Of a stretch of DNA of 64,000 nt, positions 44,301 to 56,678 are shown in pieces. Within the stretch, counting starts at the first letter, position 1, and the number at the start of each line of letters is the position of its first letter. Source of the stretch: Earliella scabrosa (lineage: Eukaryota > Basidiomycota > Agaricomycetes > Polyporales > Polyporaceae); contig JABYQQ010000003.1 of the NCBI GenBank assembly GCA_022605405.1, positions 1,364,001 through 1,428,000 on the forward strand, in the 5' to 3' direction. The translations under genes and the position numbers were made by a program. Below the pieces are notes generated by a model that saw only the letters and a program-made list of their open reading frames with translations, was not told where the DNA came from and did no database searches.

Positions 44301-46748
44301 CAGGTGGCAAAGAGATGGTGCTCGGCCGGCAGCGAGAGTTCTGCCAGGACCTAAAGGCGCAGCGCGTCAAAGATGCTGGGTTCTTGATGATGTGCACAAT
44401 TGCCACAGGCGTGATTGAACTTACCACTTCTCCAGCTCCCCCTGGCCTGCGCCGCGGACACTGGATCCCCACCGCGTCAATGAACGTGGGGATGAGTGTG
44501 GTGTTCCGGTGCGACCGCGACCTCGTGCTCCTGTCCGTCCCCGCGTTCGCAGCTACTCATACGGATCCGCAGCAGCTTCTGTGTGTGTTCGGAGCCTTGT
44601 AGCAACGAGTGTCGCCGTCCATTATCATGTGGGAACGTTGGCACGACTGCACCTTGTCCGCTCGTGCAAGACCCCTCTCCGTCTGTGTCCGCGTCCGAGG
44701 TATTGACGATGTGTTCATATGTTCTGTCAATGTTCCCCGATCAGTATGCGGAGCCAAGGGGAGGCGCAACGAGCAGAGCAGACCGACCTTCTGGACCAGT
44801 CCTGGGATTCTATCGTCGTTGTTCATGGCATGCAGATGATGCCGCCCGATGCAGTCCATCGACGAAGACCGTCGCAAATATGTCCGGCTGCTGTGGTTTC
44901 AGTGTGTTGAATGATGTCCATCGACGAGGAGCAGCCTTGTACACCGCCTCACGACCGGGGCTGAATCACTCAAATACCAGGCGTATATGAGGCCTTGAGC
45001 ATTGTCAGCGTCTGGGAGACAGAGTTCGGATATGGAACGATCGGAAGTGAGGGGGGGGGGACCAATCTCGCAGATACCTATGTATGGATGCGTATATGCG
45101 TGGACGGTGAGGACCGGCGTACCGCGCGACACAGTCAAAGTCACGACCCACGGGCGAACTTCGATATGATGGACTGATGACGGCGATGGTGATGAGCCAT
45201 GTCGTATAAGCAATGCATGTGACGGCCCGGGTCAGAGTGTGAGTTCGACGGGCGGCGCGGGCGGGCTCTGTGAGTGCGCTACTAGGGCGACAACGATCGC
45301 ACCTGCGCAGCGCATTCATCAGCTGCCTGCTGCTCATCAAGTAGTCTGGCTATGCCATGAAAGTGGCAGTATGATTGGGCAACGCACAGTGTCACCACAC
45401 CACACCATCCGCGCCGTTGACCACAAATACCAGGCCGACCAGCATACAGGGACACCGGAGGTGACGGAGGTTCCGGTGGAAGAGACGAGGAGGGTAGCTT
45501 TGTTCGTTACGACATACCGGCGGAACTTGCGAAGCAGAATGAAAGTTTGGGAGAGCACGAGTGCTCGGCGCCGTGGGTGTTCCTGGATACCTCTTGGAGA
45601 TCTTCGGAGGCAACGAAATGGATCCTTTGAATCCTGCGAGAGCTTCTGTCCGAGCTTGGCAACGAGTCGATGGGAATCCAACGACTCACAGTCATCGAGG
45701 TTCATGTGCCTGCTCATGCCATGATTATGTCGGATTTGGGATGGACACCTTCCGGCGTTCAAAAATTGAAGGCACGGCTGTGCTCGCGCCAGTTACGCCG
45801 CCCCAGTCGGATTTTGAGAGATGGGGTAGGAGGGTGTACGGCGAGTGTCGCGCTCCGGATAGAGGTGCGAGCACTGCAAGGGCTTACATTTGGATCTGTC
45901 TGAGAGGTCGAGATGATGTTCTCCCAACCCAGATTTTCACGCACCGGTGGACCTCCGTGTACCGATAATCGTATTTGACCGATGGAGAGGAGGTTCGTGC
46001 CGCCGCCCGTGCACTGCGACGTTGATCTTGTGCCAGCGCGCGGGGCTGAGGAGCTGTCAGGTGGCTGGCAGTGCGGGCGTGGTCCAGGAGGTTCGAGGAG
46101 AATGATCCCACGGGCAGCGCGCCAGAGACGACAGCGTGGTCTGGGGAGGAGGAGAGTTGCATCGCCGGGTGAGAGCGGGAGGACGAGGAAGAGGACGAAG
46201 AGCGAGTCGCAGCCAGAGACCAACTCTTCTCGCTGATGAGCTCGACCTGTGATGTCACTTCCCCAGATCCCATCTCACCCAGAGGGCGGGATCGAGACGC
46301 CGGCCCGCCCTCCGGGCGCCCCGATCCTCCGCTCGCCCTTCGCTGTCCGTAGCCAAGGCAGCAATATAGTCCGAGCTGCTGCAGGGCGAGACGGCCGCAG
46401 TTGGTCCTCGCTCGCTGTTCTTGCTGTGGTCGAGTATACCTGGACCAGCACGAGCACAGGCCGCCCGGGAGAGCCACGCGGCGAGGGCGAGCGGGCACCC
46501 ACGCAGTGCGTTTGGTAATTGGCAGTGCCGCACACTCGACAAACGCTCGCACGAATTCCAGCGAGCTCGCCTGCTGCCCAAATACCGTGTCGCTTCTCCG
46601 GCCTCAATCAGCGCCCACACTCGCTCCTTCTCAGATCTCCTACACCCATTCCTTTTGGGTCCACTCCCCGCAGCAGTATACATATCTACACAGCAGGGCG
46701 CACCCGCGGCCGCTCTGCTGCCCGCCACCTCCCCCACCTCCAATTATT
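41392..46748. other. 5.3-kb stretch without a supported gene
   Basis: ORFs such as 42973-43656 (plus, 227 codons) and 45884-46552 (minus) have no domain and opposite-strand competitors of similar quality. Apart from the hairpin at 41921-42072 I see no repeat border. A strongly diverged or short-exon gene could be hidden here. Confidence 0.45.
41921..42072. repeat. Hairpin flanked by 16-bp direct repeats
   Basis: CAGATAACTTCCGACC occurs at 41921-41936 and 42057-42072. Between them, ATCGAACAGAT (41970-41980) is reverse-complementary to ATCTGTTCGAT (42029-42039), with inner arms TTGGAGC (41998-42004) and GCTCCAA (42017-42023). The arrangement could fold as a branched stem or be a small element relic. 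Confidence 0.6.
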
Positions 46749-48997
46749 ATGCCGTGTCAGTCGTCCACACGGCCCCGCCGCGCGGTCCTCTCCTCTCTTC
46801 TCCTTGGTTTCATCTCTGCACAATGTCTCGTCCCCCATGTCTCCGCAACGACATCCAGTCCAGAACAGATGGAACAGGTGCGCACATGCCTAATCCGGCC
46901 CAACACACACTCGGCAAATCCCACTCATCCGCCCACTCGTTCGCGACTCGCAGGGTTTCCTCTTTGACTGGTTTGGCAACCAGAGTCCGCCCAACCCCAC
47001 CGTCAGTGCGTACAGCCCCTCACACAGTCTTCAACATAGACCGACTGGACTCGCGTAGCGCAATGTCAAACTTTGCCGCTTTCATGGGGACGGAACGGGG
47101 CGACTGGGTGCGTTGGCTCACTGTTCGCTCGCCTTCTCGTCCGCACCCTGATAGATCATCTCCCTGCGCCCCGTCACCCGATCTATCAGGCCCAACCCCG
47201 CAGCGCCATATTACCTCCAGATCTACACTTCGTGAGTTCGCAGCGATGATCGCGTCAACCACTGTTGCCACATCCGGGATGCTGACATTCCGTCGTCCTG
47301 AAGAACATTCGTCGTGCCGTTAGTAATCCGTGCTGGTGACGATCCCAGAGATACGTCGTTTGTACGTACCCTTTGAAAGGTAGAAAGAGCGATTGGCTGA
47401 GTTTTACTGTCGCAGGATTGGCCCATGCCCTTCGTGCCTGATACACAAGTGAGTGAGCACCGAAGCTGTCCAGCCGTATGCATGGAATGACGATCTTTCG
47501 AACATTCAGTTCATGCTATGCATGGTACGTATGTCACTGCGTTGCTATACGAGCCGTGTCGTGATTTAGACACCATACCAGTTCGCAAGCAATAACGTCA
47601 CTGGAGGTTGCCAGACGATCGCCACCGTGTACCAAGACAGGTCTCTGACCGAGGCGCCAACATGTCGAAACTTCACGTATCCCCAGCCGTCGCAAGTTCT
47701 GGGTGTGGATATCGCCGGCCCAGACGGAACCTGGTCGCAGTTCGGCTGGGTGCCGCAGGTGTGCATACTGGCCTTGACGGTCCGAGTCCACGAACTCACT
47801 GGCAGATACTACGCACGGGCAGTGCAGTGACATCACCATGAAACCTACGAACGGCACGCCTCCATATACATACACAGCGAGTATCCCTTCTACACACACA
47901 CCCTGCGTGCCGCTTATTGTCTGTGCCAGATCTCGCCTGCGCTCCGCCCCCCGATCAACTTCACGTCCGACTCGATGGACCAGGTCGCGTGGACCAACAC
48001 CTTGGTGAGTTGTGCGACCCATGTCGGCGCTTAATCGCTCCCGGGCTAATCGGGTTTACCATCCAGGCATCCGGCCTGCCATTCTGGGTCACAATATCAG
48101 ACTCCACGGGTATGGCCTACACCCAAGGACCCGTCCACAGCGCCGGCGGTGGCTCGACAGCATGCCTCGTCGAGCAGAAAGACCTCGCTCTCGTGTAAGC
48201 CCTCCCCTACTGCACTTATCCCAAGTTCCGCCGCTCGCCTTGACGCTGACACGTACACGCACAGACCCGGCAGAGGCAGCAGCGGGCTCTCCAGGGGCGG
48301 CGTAGCGGGCGTCGCCATCGGCACCCTCATCGCAGGGCTCGTCGCAGGCACGCTCGGCGCGCTCTTCTTCCTCCGCCCGAACGGCCGGGGGTACACCAAG
48401 GCGGGCCTGGGCCTCCTCCACCGCAAGTCCTCCTCCGAGCACTTCGACTCCGCGCCCTCCTCCCGCCCCCCGTTCTCGACCATGTCGAGTGCCGGCTCCT
48501 CGCGCCACAGAGGAGGAGGAGGGGGAGGGCCGAACGACATCGATCCGTACGTGCTCGACATCGGCTCAGGCGGCGGCGAGCGCCTGCAGGGGCAGACGCG
48601 TCCCGGGCACGCGTACACGACCAGCTCCGGCTCGAGCGTCGTGCCCACCGTCGGCGGCGGGGGCACCAGCGCCGTGTCGCCAACGACCTCTCACCCGAGC
48701 ACAACCACCACAACCACCGCGACGACCCCGGCGCGCTCGCCGATCGGCGGGGGCTCGCACGTGTACGTCGTGCACCACGACGGGGGGCGCGCGCCGCCCG
48801 TGACGGTGTTCACGTCGGACGGGACGGAGGTGGTGGAGCTCCCGCCGCAGTACGAGAACGCGGCGGAGGCGCGGAGGGGGGAGCAGGCGCAGAATACTGC
48901 TGCTGCTGGTAGGGGTGGGTTCGTGCCACCTGATGCGCAGAGGCGGCAGCCGAGGGAGCTCCCGCGGAAACCGCCTCTGTCCCCGACCCCGACATAG
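46749..48997 (+). CDS. Single-pass membrane protein of unknown function
   Basis: Well-supported exons are 47570-47758, 47930-48004, 48067-48194 and 48265-48997, all in phase. Probable leading exons are 46749-46877 (ATG, basic start then hydrophobic LLLGFISAQ, a signal-peptide look) and 46954-47001. A further 33-nt exon at 47416-47448 is possible. The ectodomain is Cys-poor with NFT/NVT glycosylation sites. One transmembrane segment (GVAGVAIGTLIAGLVAGTL) is followed by a long cytoplasmic tail rich in Gly, Ser and Thr with poly-Thr and a PPQYE motif. The plan resembles fungal Mid2-like sensors and related type I membrane proteins of Agaricomycetes. No catalytic domain is seen. Confidence 0.7.
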
Positions 48998-49922
48998 CGG
49001 ATCGTTTGGTTGTGCGGTGTGCGGCGTTGTGGGTGGCTGCTGTGGGGGCAGTGGTTTGCGAGGTTCGGCAGTACTTCTACTGTAGTGTGTTTCCTGGCTG
49101 GCGTGGCTGCTTCGTGTTTTTCTTTTCTTTTCTTCGCTCTCGTTCTCTTTCTCGGGCCACGCATGCCGTCGTTTGTATCTTCGTCGTCGTCGTCGTGCGT
49201 GCTTCTGCTCGTTGTCATTTTCAAGGTGTATATTTGTTTCCGGGACTGGCTTCCTTCGATTTCCTGTTCATCTCGGGAAGCCGCGAACGGTCGCCTTACG
49301 TAGCTATCATTCTGGTTCGTGATTCCACTCGCTTTCGCTCTACCTCCCGCGTTCTACACGAACGGCATCCAGTCCCTCATTTCACCAGACCCGCCGCTGT
49401 CCTCTTATCACTGGGCTTGGTCACTATATGTACATATACGACGGCGCACACACGCTCTCTGAGACGTTCTCGGACACAACTCCCGTATCACCACAGACGC
49501 AGATCACCGGACCTCTGCGTCTGGGTTTTCTGTACACTCCTTTGCCACGTACCGTCTTTACCCATCATTTTTTCCCTGTACTTAGGTATCGCCTTCACGC
49601 GCAGGCTCGTAATCATCGCTCTCCCACCCCGGACACAGCTCACACATACTTTGTATCTATCGCGCCAGCCCCGTGCTACCCGCGGGTGTATTCTATCCAT
49701 GTCGCTGCACTGCGCACATTCGCCATAATCTACATCTACACCAGAGGATCTGATAAAGGTCATCATCCAGCCTGCGCACTGCGCCTCGCAGCCATACACA
49801 TCTACGTCCGTGATGCAAATCAGCGTGCGGCCGATCCCAGCTCAGAAGAACTCTGCACCTTGACGGTCGAGCGCCGACTCCTGCCTCGCCTCCGCCGCGC
49901 TGGCGAGGCAGGAGGAGCCCGG
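48998..49922. other. Convergent intergenic region
   Basis: These are the 3' flanks of the membrane protein gene and LAS1. T-rich and CGT-rich stretches occur (near 49100-49210), but no gene. Confidence 0.5.
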
Positions 49923-51710
49923 TCACGTACAGCGCACATACACGCCAATGGGTGCAGGCCGCCAGCCGTCGCGCTCACTGAGCTTCCGCCAGCCGGCGGG
50001 CAGGCTCGAGCTTGCGCGCTCGTCGGGGTCGGTTGTCCGTGCGCTGGGCGACTCTGTCACCGTGTCCGTGCTCGCGTCTCCTTCGCCCGGATGGAGCAGG
50101 GCGAGGAGGGTATTGAGGCGCGACTCCATCGCCTTGATCGTGGCCTCGTCCCAGTCCTGCGCAGACGAGGGTGAGAGAAGGGAGGTGTGACAGGCCGGAG
50201 GGACACGTACCTTCGAGGCTTCCCCCGGGGCTTGCGTGAGGACGGACAGCGCCGCCGCAAGTTTTGGTCGCTCGGCGCTGACGACCTGCAGCAGCGCGTT
50301 CGCCCTGCGGGACGATTGTACAGGTGAGTCAGTGCACAGACGATGGGGGTGTACGAACGCTGGACTCACGCTTTTGACTCTGCCCGCGCGAGCCCGAGCG
50401 CGGAGACGATGCGGACGACGAGGGCCTCCCTGAGCCCCGCGGCGTATTCGTAGCCCGCGGCCGCGGGACTGCTGTCGACGAGCCACTTCGCCCAGCTTGC
50501 GAGGCAAAGGTCGTACGTCGGGTCGGCTTTTGGCTCGTCGGCCGCCGGTTCGAGCGAGACCGTCTCTGCGGTGAAGTCGGCGCTGCCCGTGGTCGACGGG
50601 GCCGGACGCGAGAGGTGGGCGGTTATCGCTGTGATAAGATGTAGAGGGAACGTCGGATGGAGAGATTGCAGGTGTGCGAGGAGCGGGGACCAGATCGCGA
50701 CGGACGAGCGCGGGAGCGCGAGTGAGGCGTGGTCGGGCGTGATCCTCTTTCTGTATGCGATAGAGGAAACGTCAGCGCAGCTGCAGTTTGATGGATCGAA
50801 CATTACGCACTTCTTGGACAGGGGGACAAGCATGCCCTTCTCGAGCAACACCTCGGAAAGTCTGTCGAGCGCCCAGTTTTCGCTGGCATCTTCCTCGTCG
50901 CCGTCTTCGGGCGTGTCTTCCCAGCCCACGCCGCCCGTGGTGGATGCAGAGGCGACCTTGGCCTCGGAGACCCACCGCTCGACGTCCCGAAGGATTTTTG
51001 TGCTTTGTGCACGGTACTGGACTTCCAGGGTGGCGTCCCGGGTCGTCGCCTTCATGATTGTCTTGTACTCCTTCAAGATGGGAGCCAGAGGCCGTAGTGG
51101 CGGTGCTGGCGCAGATGGGGGCGCACTTGGATTCAGGGTTGGTAGGAAGTAGTTGTGAAGCAGCCACGTCATAGACTATACACGAAGTGATGCGGTCAGA
51201 GCCAGTTTCGTTTGCATATGTCCGCAACTAACCTCGCGAGCCGCGTCACGGAGCACTTCGAGGCTGGGAAGATCTTCGTGAGTAGCAGCGTGCCGCAGTT
51301 CGACGAGCCACGGAGGCAGTCCGAGCTGTTGCGCGATGCTGTGGATCGAACGGGCGTATGCGCCCAACTGTAGCGGATCCACAAGACCATTCACGAGCCG
51401 GATGATCGCAGAGGCGTAGCTCATCCGGAGGGAGAGATAGGACGAGGACGAAGCCGCAGAGCCATCTTGCAGTATCACGCTCAGGATAGCGTGTGTGGAC
51501 TCCAATGCGTGCGGTAAGGGCACAGACGCCTTCCATGCAGCTAGCTAGCAGAAGACATGGTCAGAAGGTCGCTGATCTGTTATGAATCCGACCTACCCGG
51601 TTTACTGCCCGTTGTTTCGCGTCGAGGTCATTTTCGTCGGTATATATCCATCCACATACTTCCTCGAGCTCGCCGAGACTTTCCCAAGGCACGCGACGAG
51701 GGAGCCGCAT
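49923..51710 (-). CDS. LAS1: LAS1, pre-rRNA ITS2 endoribonuclease
   Basis: Six exons in transcription order (51710-51597, 51544-51233, 51175-50811, 50750-50370, 50304-50211, 50156-49923) encode 499 residues. The N-terminal half is the HEPN domain with the catalytic RHxxTH motif ELRHAATHEDLP (Arg122, His127) just after a QLGLPPWLVELR block, both typical of LAS1. MTWLLHNYFLP follows. LAS1 works with the kinase Grc3 to cut ITS2 of pre-rRNA in the nucleolus. The C-terminal half is weakly conserved, ending in a basic, Trp-containing segment (GWRKLSERDGWRPAPIGVY) also usual for the family. The start is the ATG at the conserved MRLPRRVPW. Confidence 0.93.
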
Positions 51711-52565
51711 ATTGACTTGCTGCAGGCACCAGGGTGAGCGCTGTAAATTGTTTCGAAGACATTGGCGTCTCCTTCTCGCGTGGATGCCACGTGGCCACCG
51801 ACCAAACACTCAAGTTCGTTTGATCACGGTCCAACGCAAGCAAATATTGAAGCAACCGATCGCCATCGAGCTTGACCATAGGCTCCTTCAGACAGTAAGT
51901 ACCACATCATGGCGTGTTTCCAGAGCACTTATCTCGCAAGTATTTCACATAGGTCTGAGTCTCAGTGCCGGCGGATGCAAATTTCAAGAACTACCTTGAC
52001 AACTTCCGCCTCAAAGGCGTTATCGTCCGCGGCAGCTACGACATTGCATCGCATTGCCTCTCATCCAAATACGTCGGATCTCTAGATTGTTGGCCGAGTT
52101 CAGCGCACGCAGCATTCCCGGACGTGTTCAACAAGTCTATAAATAGAGGTCCTTAGCCGCACGGGCATCGCCACCCTCACGGTCGGAGGCTCCGGATGCT
52201 ATGGCAGCCAATCAGCAGCGTGCATGAACCCGCTTCTACTGTGCAGATCGGGAATGTTGCACGCGGGTATGTCGAGGTTTGTGCTCTGCACTGCATGCGC
52301 TCTGGAAGGCCATGCAGGCGTAATGAGGCGACAAATGACTGTTTGGATGACACAGCCTCTAGTACTCACTCGCGGTGAACGCAGGAGTTGCAAAAACTTC
52401 ATGCATCCGAGCATGTCTGGCGACTCATAAGGGCCTGCTCATGCCGCAAGCCATCCGACATTGACCCTATCCTCTCTTGATATACCCGCACCCGCCTCAT
52501 ATACCCACCTCAGCTCTTCAAGCTTCAAGTCTTATATCCCAGTCGGCCCCTCATATTCTGGCACC
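51711..52565. other. Intergenic
   Basis: This is the LAS1 promoter side and the 5' flank of the first membrane-protein paralog. No supported ORF. Confidence 0.5.
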
Positions 52566-53637
52566 ATGGCCCTTGACTCGTATGGCATCATTGCTGCTGT
52601 AGAAATCGCCCTCTATGTCCCCATCCTCATTGTAGGCGGAGTCTTGTCCCTAAGACATGGCTTTGCACGCAAGGCAGGCTGGATTTTTCTAGTGATACTC
52701 GCCATCAGTACGTCTTCTTCTTGTGGCTGCCCTTAGGCCTCCACATACGACTCACCGATCTCCTTAGTCCGCATCATTGGAGGAGTCGCACGCATCCTCT
52801 CTGAACAGAACCCGGCAAACAAGACCGACAGGGTTATCTACGGCATCATGGAGTCCTCCGGTCTCTCGCCATTGCTCATGGCCACATTAGGGTTCCTGGG
52901 CACAGTGTGCGTCGCAATGATAATCCAGTAACGTTCCTCAAGGATACGGGCTGACAAGCATGCATACCTTTTTAGATGCCAACACTCGCTCGACAGCAAT
53001 CGTTTCCTCATGCGTGCCCTGAGGCTCTTGGGTCTTCTCGGCGTTGCAGGCCTCATCCTCGGCATCGTCGGTGGCACGAATGCCGCCAACGCGAGCTCGC
53101 AGAGCGGTCTCGACTCCGCGAACACACTCCGGCGCGTCGGTGTCCTTCTGTTTGTCGTCCTCTTCGCCGGCGCGATGGCCGCGGCAGTCTTCTGCTGGCT
53201 TAACAGGGCGCTCATCCTGCGCTACCGTCGTCAGGTACGTACACTCAATTTCGGAAGGTCAGCGACCTGATACCGACACGACCATACAGCTCCTCATAGG
53301 TATCCTCGCGACACTCCCCTTCCTTGCCGTGCGCGTGCTCTACGCCACACTCTCCGCCTTCGCGCCATCCTCCATCGCGTTCGTCGACGGCGACCAGGTG
53401 CTCGTGCGTCCAAGCGCCGACGGCCTGGGCAGGTTCAGCTCCGCGTCGTCGCAGTGGGGCATCTACCTCGGCATGTCCGTTCTGATGGAGTACGCTGCGG
53501 TGATCATCTACGCTGTTACCGGCGTTGTCACGCCCCTGCAGAAGGACATCCCAGGGTACGCGAAGACGGAGGCGGACTCGCCGAGGGGCTCGAGCTCGAA
53601 TGCGCATCCGATGAATGCGTATGCGCGGCCGTCTTAG
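52566..53637 (+). CDS. Seven-span fungal membrane protein, paralog A (DUF7702-like)
   Basis: Four exons (52566-52707, 52768-52906, 52976-53234, 53290-53637) encode 295 residues with about seven hydrophobic segments, starting at IIAAVEIALYVPILIVGG. Characteristic text is the R(I)IGG.xRILSxxN segment after the second span, QHSLDSNRFL, and SSQWGIYLxMSVLMEY near the last span. The plan fits the fungal family I know as DUF7702; function is unknown. The same family member recurs at 56679-57746 with matching intron positions: exon 2 and exon 3 are 139 and 259 nt in both. A short hydrophilic Ser-rich tail ends the protein. Confidence 0.85.
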
Positions 53638-54779
53638 ATAGACTTTTCGTCCACGTTCTGGAGTATCAGCGATGGTACATATACGGTAGTCATTGTCAAG
53701 CACTGCCCAGTCCCGGCAATAGCCGAACTAACTTCGAAGTCCATTGTCCAATGCAGCCACCGCATGCAGCTTAACAAATCTCATCAAACTAGGGTGCGGG
53801 GAAATTGCTCGGGCTAACTAGCAGAAAGGTATTTAACCCTGGTAATTCACCGTAAATTACCGGTCAAACAGCCAAGGGGGCAAAACGGGGTGTCAAATTG
53901 GGTCAAACAGACCTTGACCAGGGACAACCAAGGATGGCGCGAAGACGGTTGCAAGTGAGGTTCATGCTGGCTATCCCGCATGAACCTCAACAATTGAACC
54001 GTCCGTAGAACGATCTCCGAGTCCCTGGGTGCACCTTCACCAGTTTCTCCTGAGTTTCTCACCGCACCCGGTGTGAATGAGATCGGCGCTTGATATATGT
54101 CAGCGCTTCTGACCCACTTCGCCCATAGCACGATCAATATCTCATCCGGTTTGTACACACAGAAAACTTGTATACACGTACATACTGATCCAACATCGTT
54201 CTGAGGTGCCTCCAGCCGGTTTGACGAAGGGAAACTGGCGTTGAGAAGTGAATAAGCGCCCGGTAAATTTACCGTCATTTACCCCGTCAATTTGACACCC
54301 CTCCGCTGGGGGTGGGTGAATTACCGGTTAACCAGATCCTCCAGGCTATTTCCCCGCACCCTACATCAAACCATGGTAAGCGAAAGCTATGTGCAACATC
54401 CAATCGTCCACTGTTCAGGTGTTCTAGCTCAAGATCGCCCATTGTTCCACGTGACATCACTGGTAAGTACTGCCTCTTCGAACCATCAGTTAATATGGGG
54501 CGCTCAAATGAGAGGCAACAATGGCCAAGGATCCTTTGTGACACTGATAGGAGATAGTGGCTGGCCATTGCACAATCGCAAAGAAGATCTACTTGGAGCT
54601 AGGCTACGTGTCCCCGACACGCGATTCCTCAAGCTCTTGAAACTACATGAAGGTGACCGTCGCTGCCATTCAGACCTTCTTCATCACTGCTCCGTTGTTT
54701 CCCCAAGACGCGTCGCGGCTTCCTCCTCTCTAACTCTGAACAGAACACACGAGCGGTGCTTGCTCAACCATCCAGAGCG
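53638..54779. other. Intergenic, occupied by a MITE
   Basis: The MITE at 53790-54363 fills half the gap. The remainder is the SET-gene upstream region. Confidence 0.6.
53790..54363. mobile_element. hAT-like MITE, 574 bp
   Basis: The ends are a perfect 16-bp terminal inverted repeat, TAGGGTGCGGGGAAAT at the left and its reverse complement at the right. They are bordered by an exact 8-bp duplication CATCAAAC at 53782-53789 and 54364-54371. An 8-bp target duplication and a TAGGG terminus are typical of hAT elements. Subterminal GGTAATTCACC/GTAAATTACCGG words repeat on both sides, and GGGGTGTCAAATTG (53887-53900) is inverted at 54288-54301. There is no coding capacity, so it is non-autonomous. 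The perfect duplication suggests a recent insertion. Confidence 0.92.
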
Positions 54780-56115
54780 ATGGAACCATCTTCCACTGCA
54801 CCAGCTCCGCCGAACGCGCTAGCCGTGCCTCTCGCCTCCACCTTGCAGACGATCGTCAAGATACCCTCGCACAAGGTCGTTCGTGGGTCGGGTACTCCCC
54901 GTTTCTGCGAGAGCGCCTTAGCTCGCACCAAGATTTTCAAACAGTACCTCTCTGGAGACCCCACCGTGCCCGCCAACCTCATTACCTCGGTTCTGCAATA
55001 CGAGGGAATGGAGGAGGAGATCCTGACCTCACTTGGCGTAGACCGCTTCCCCATGCCGTTCTCCCCTCCATCCCCACCTGTGTACAAGATTGTGCAGGTG
55101 GAAGGGTTCGGATTGAGCATGGTGGCGACGACCAACATCGCACGCGGTCAAACCATCGTCATCGAACGCCCATTGTTCCTTTATCCACAGGTTGTCGTCG
55201 TGGGTAACAGCATGGCCGATGCACTCAAGCTGTACGAGCAGGTCGTCGATTTCATGCATCCCGAGAATCGAGAGGCGGTGTACGCGCACAAGAATGCGAA
55301 GGGTCCCGAGTGGCCATCGCACCTGAAGGGGATCCTGGACACCAACAGTCTCGGCATTGGCAAACTGCCGGGATACCCTGCCATGTACACTGCTCTCGCC
55401 AGAGACATCTCGCGCGTGAACCACAGGTGCGTCTCCCGCTCTCGTCTCGACACGCCCACCCACTGATGCAACAACGCTGTCGTGTAGTTGCAGCCCGAAC
55501 GCCTGTCATAGCTTTGATCTCGCGACGTTGACCCTCCGGCTTCGCGCGCTGGCCCCGATCCGCGCCGGTGAGCAGGTCACGCTCGCCTACATCAGTCTCA
55601 ACAGACCGCGAGTCGAACGGCGAGAGGAGCTCAGTCGCAGGTACAAGTTCGAGTGCATGTGCACGGCCTGCAACCGGCGCGAGGAGGACGTATGCCTCAG
55701 CGACTTCAACCGTCTGCTCCTCAAGCTCCGCTGCATGGCTCCCGAGGTCGCTTCCGACGAGGAGGCGTTTGAGAAGTGGCTCGCGGACGGCGCACCTTTG
55801 GAGTACGCAATCAAGCTCCTCAGGACTCCTGAGGAGATGGTGCACGTGATCGACAGCCTGAACGGCTTCTCGCGCGCGGTGCACGTGTATGCCCTCATGG
55901 AGCAGGAGAACCTCTTCCCCTCTGGCCTCTGGAAGCTCGTGCTTGCCCGTCTGGTGATTGGCCACTCGGTGCTGGAGCAAGAATTTGAAGTGCGCAAGTA
56001 CGCACTCATGGCGGCGCTCCTGAAGAAGGCGGAGACGGGCTCAGATGGCGGCTGGGCTGCTGTCGTGCAGAACCCGAGGCAGACCGACTGGTGGGGAAAG
56101 CGTGTGAAGAACTGA
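54780..56115 (+). CDS. SET-domain protein (SMYD/SET-MYND-like)
   Basis: Two exons (54780-55426, 55488-56115) encode 424 residues. The SET domain starts at GFGLSMVATTNIARGQTIV (about residue 110) and reaches its core at ISRVNHSCSPNACHSF (about 210-225), whose Ser codon is split by the intron. LRALAPIRAGEQVTLAYISL follows, and then a post-SET-like Cys cluster YKFECMCTACNRRE. SET enzymes transfer methyl groups from S-adenosylmethionine to lysine. An insertion of about 80 residues separates the first strand block from the NHS core, as in SMYD-type proteins, although no clear MYND finger is seen. Targets cannot be told. It lies between the two membrane-protein paralogs. Confidence 0.9.
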
Positions 56116-56678
56116 AGGTCCGGAGGAGCAGGTGGTGGCACGCACTGCGAAAGTGGACGATGAACCGACATTCGGGCAACCTCGAACGCCCATCTCCTGT
56201 ATTCACAGATGAGCGTAGCCACCATGTTCATGCCCTATCGGTTGATTCGTCCGAAGCTTGTGGTAACTATCTCGTTGATCAAGTACTCGTCTTCACCCAT
56301 TGGCACAATTGTGGCACCGTGACCTACCGCGGTGCCGCACACTTGAAGTCGATCGTTTGTTGAAAGAGACCCATCGTGCTGTGGATCAGCCTCATAATGC
56401 TGCTGAACCTAGGTACCAAACCATTGTCGTGCACTGAGAGGTCCTCGATCTTGGGCTTGGCCCGCGGCCGACGCGAACGGACGCCATCATGGACTGGGAC
56501 CATTCAGCGCTATCCAGTCCTAGACCTCCTGAACGCGGTATGCAACAGAGGTACTTTGGGATTCATCCGGCTCGCTATGTAACATGATGCGCGCTCAGAG
56601 GGGAGAAATACATTAGAATATTTTGCACTCCTCGCATCGCGATCGTCCCTTACCCAAGTCAAATCCCCCTCCACCACT
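56116..56678. other. Intergenic
   Basis: This is the 3' flank of the SET gene and the promoter of paralog B. Nothing else is recognised. Confidence 0.5.

Noticed and set aside
45884..46552. Minus-strand 222-codon ORF divergent from the membrane-protein gene
   Set aside because: Ser/Arg/Pro-rich text in GC-rich promoter DNA with no motif. It could be real, but nothing supports it.
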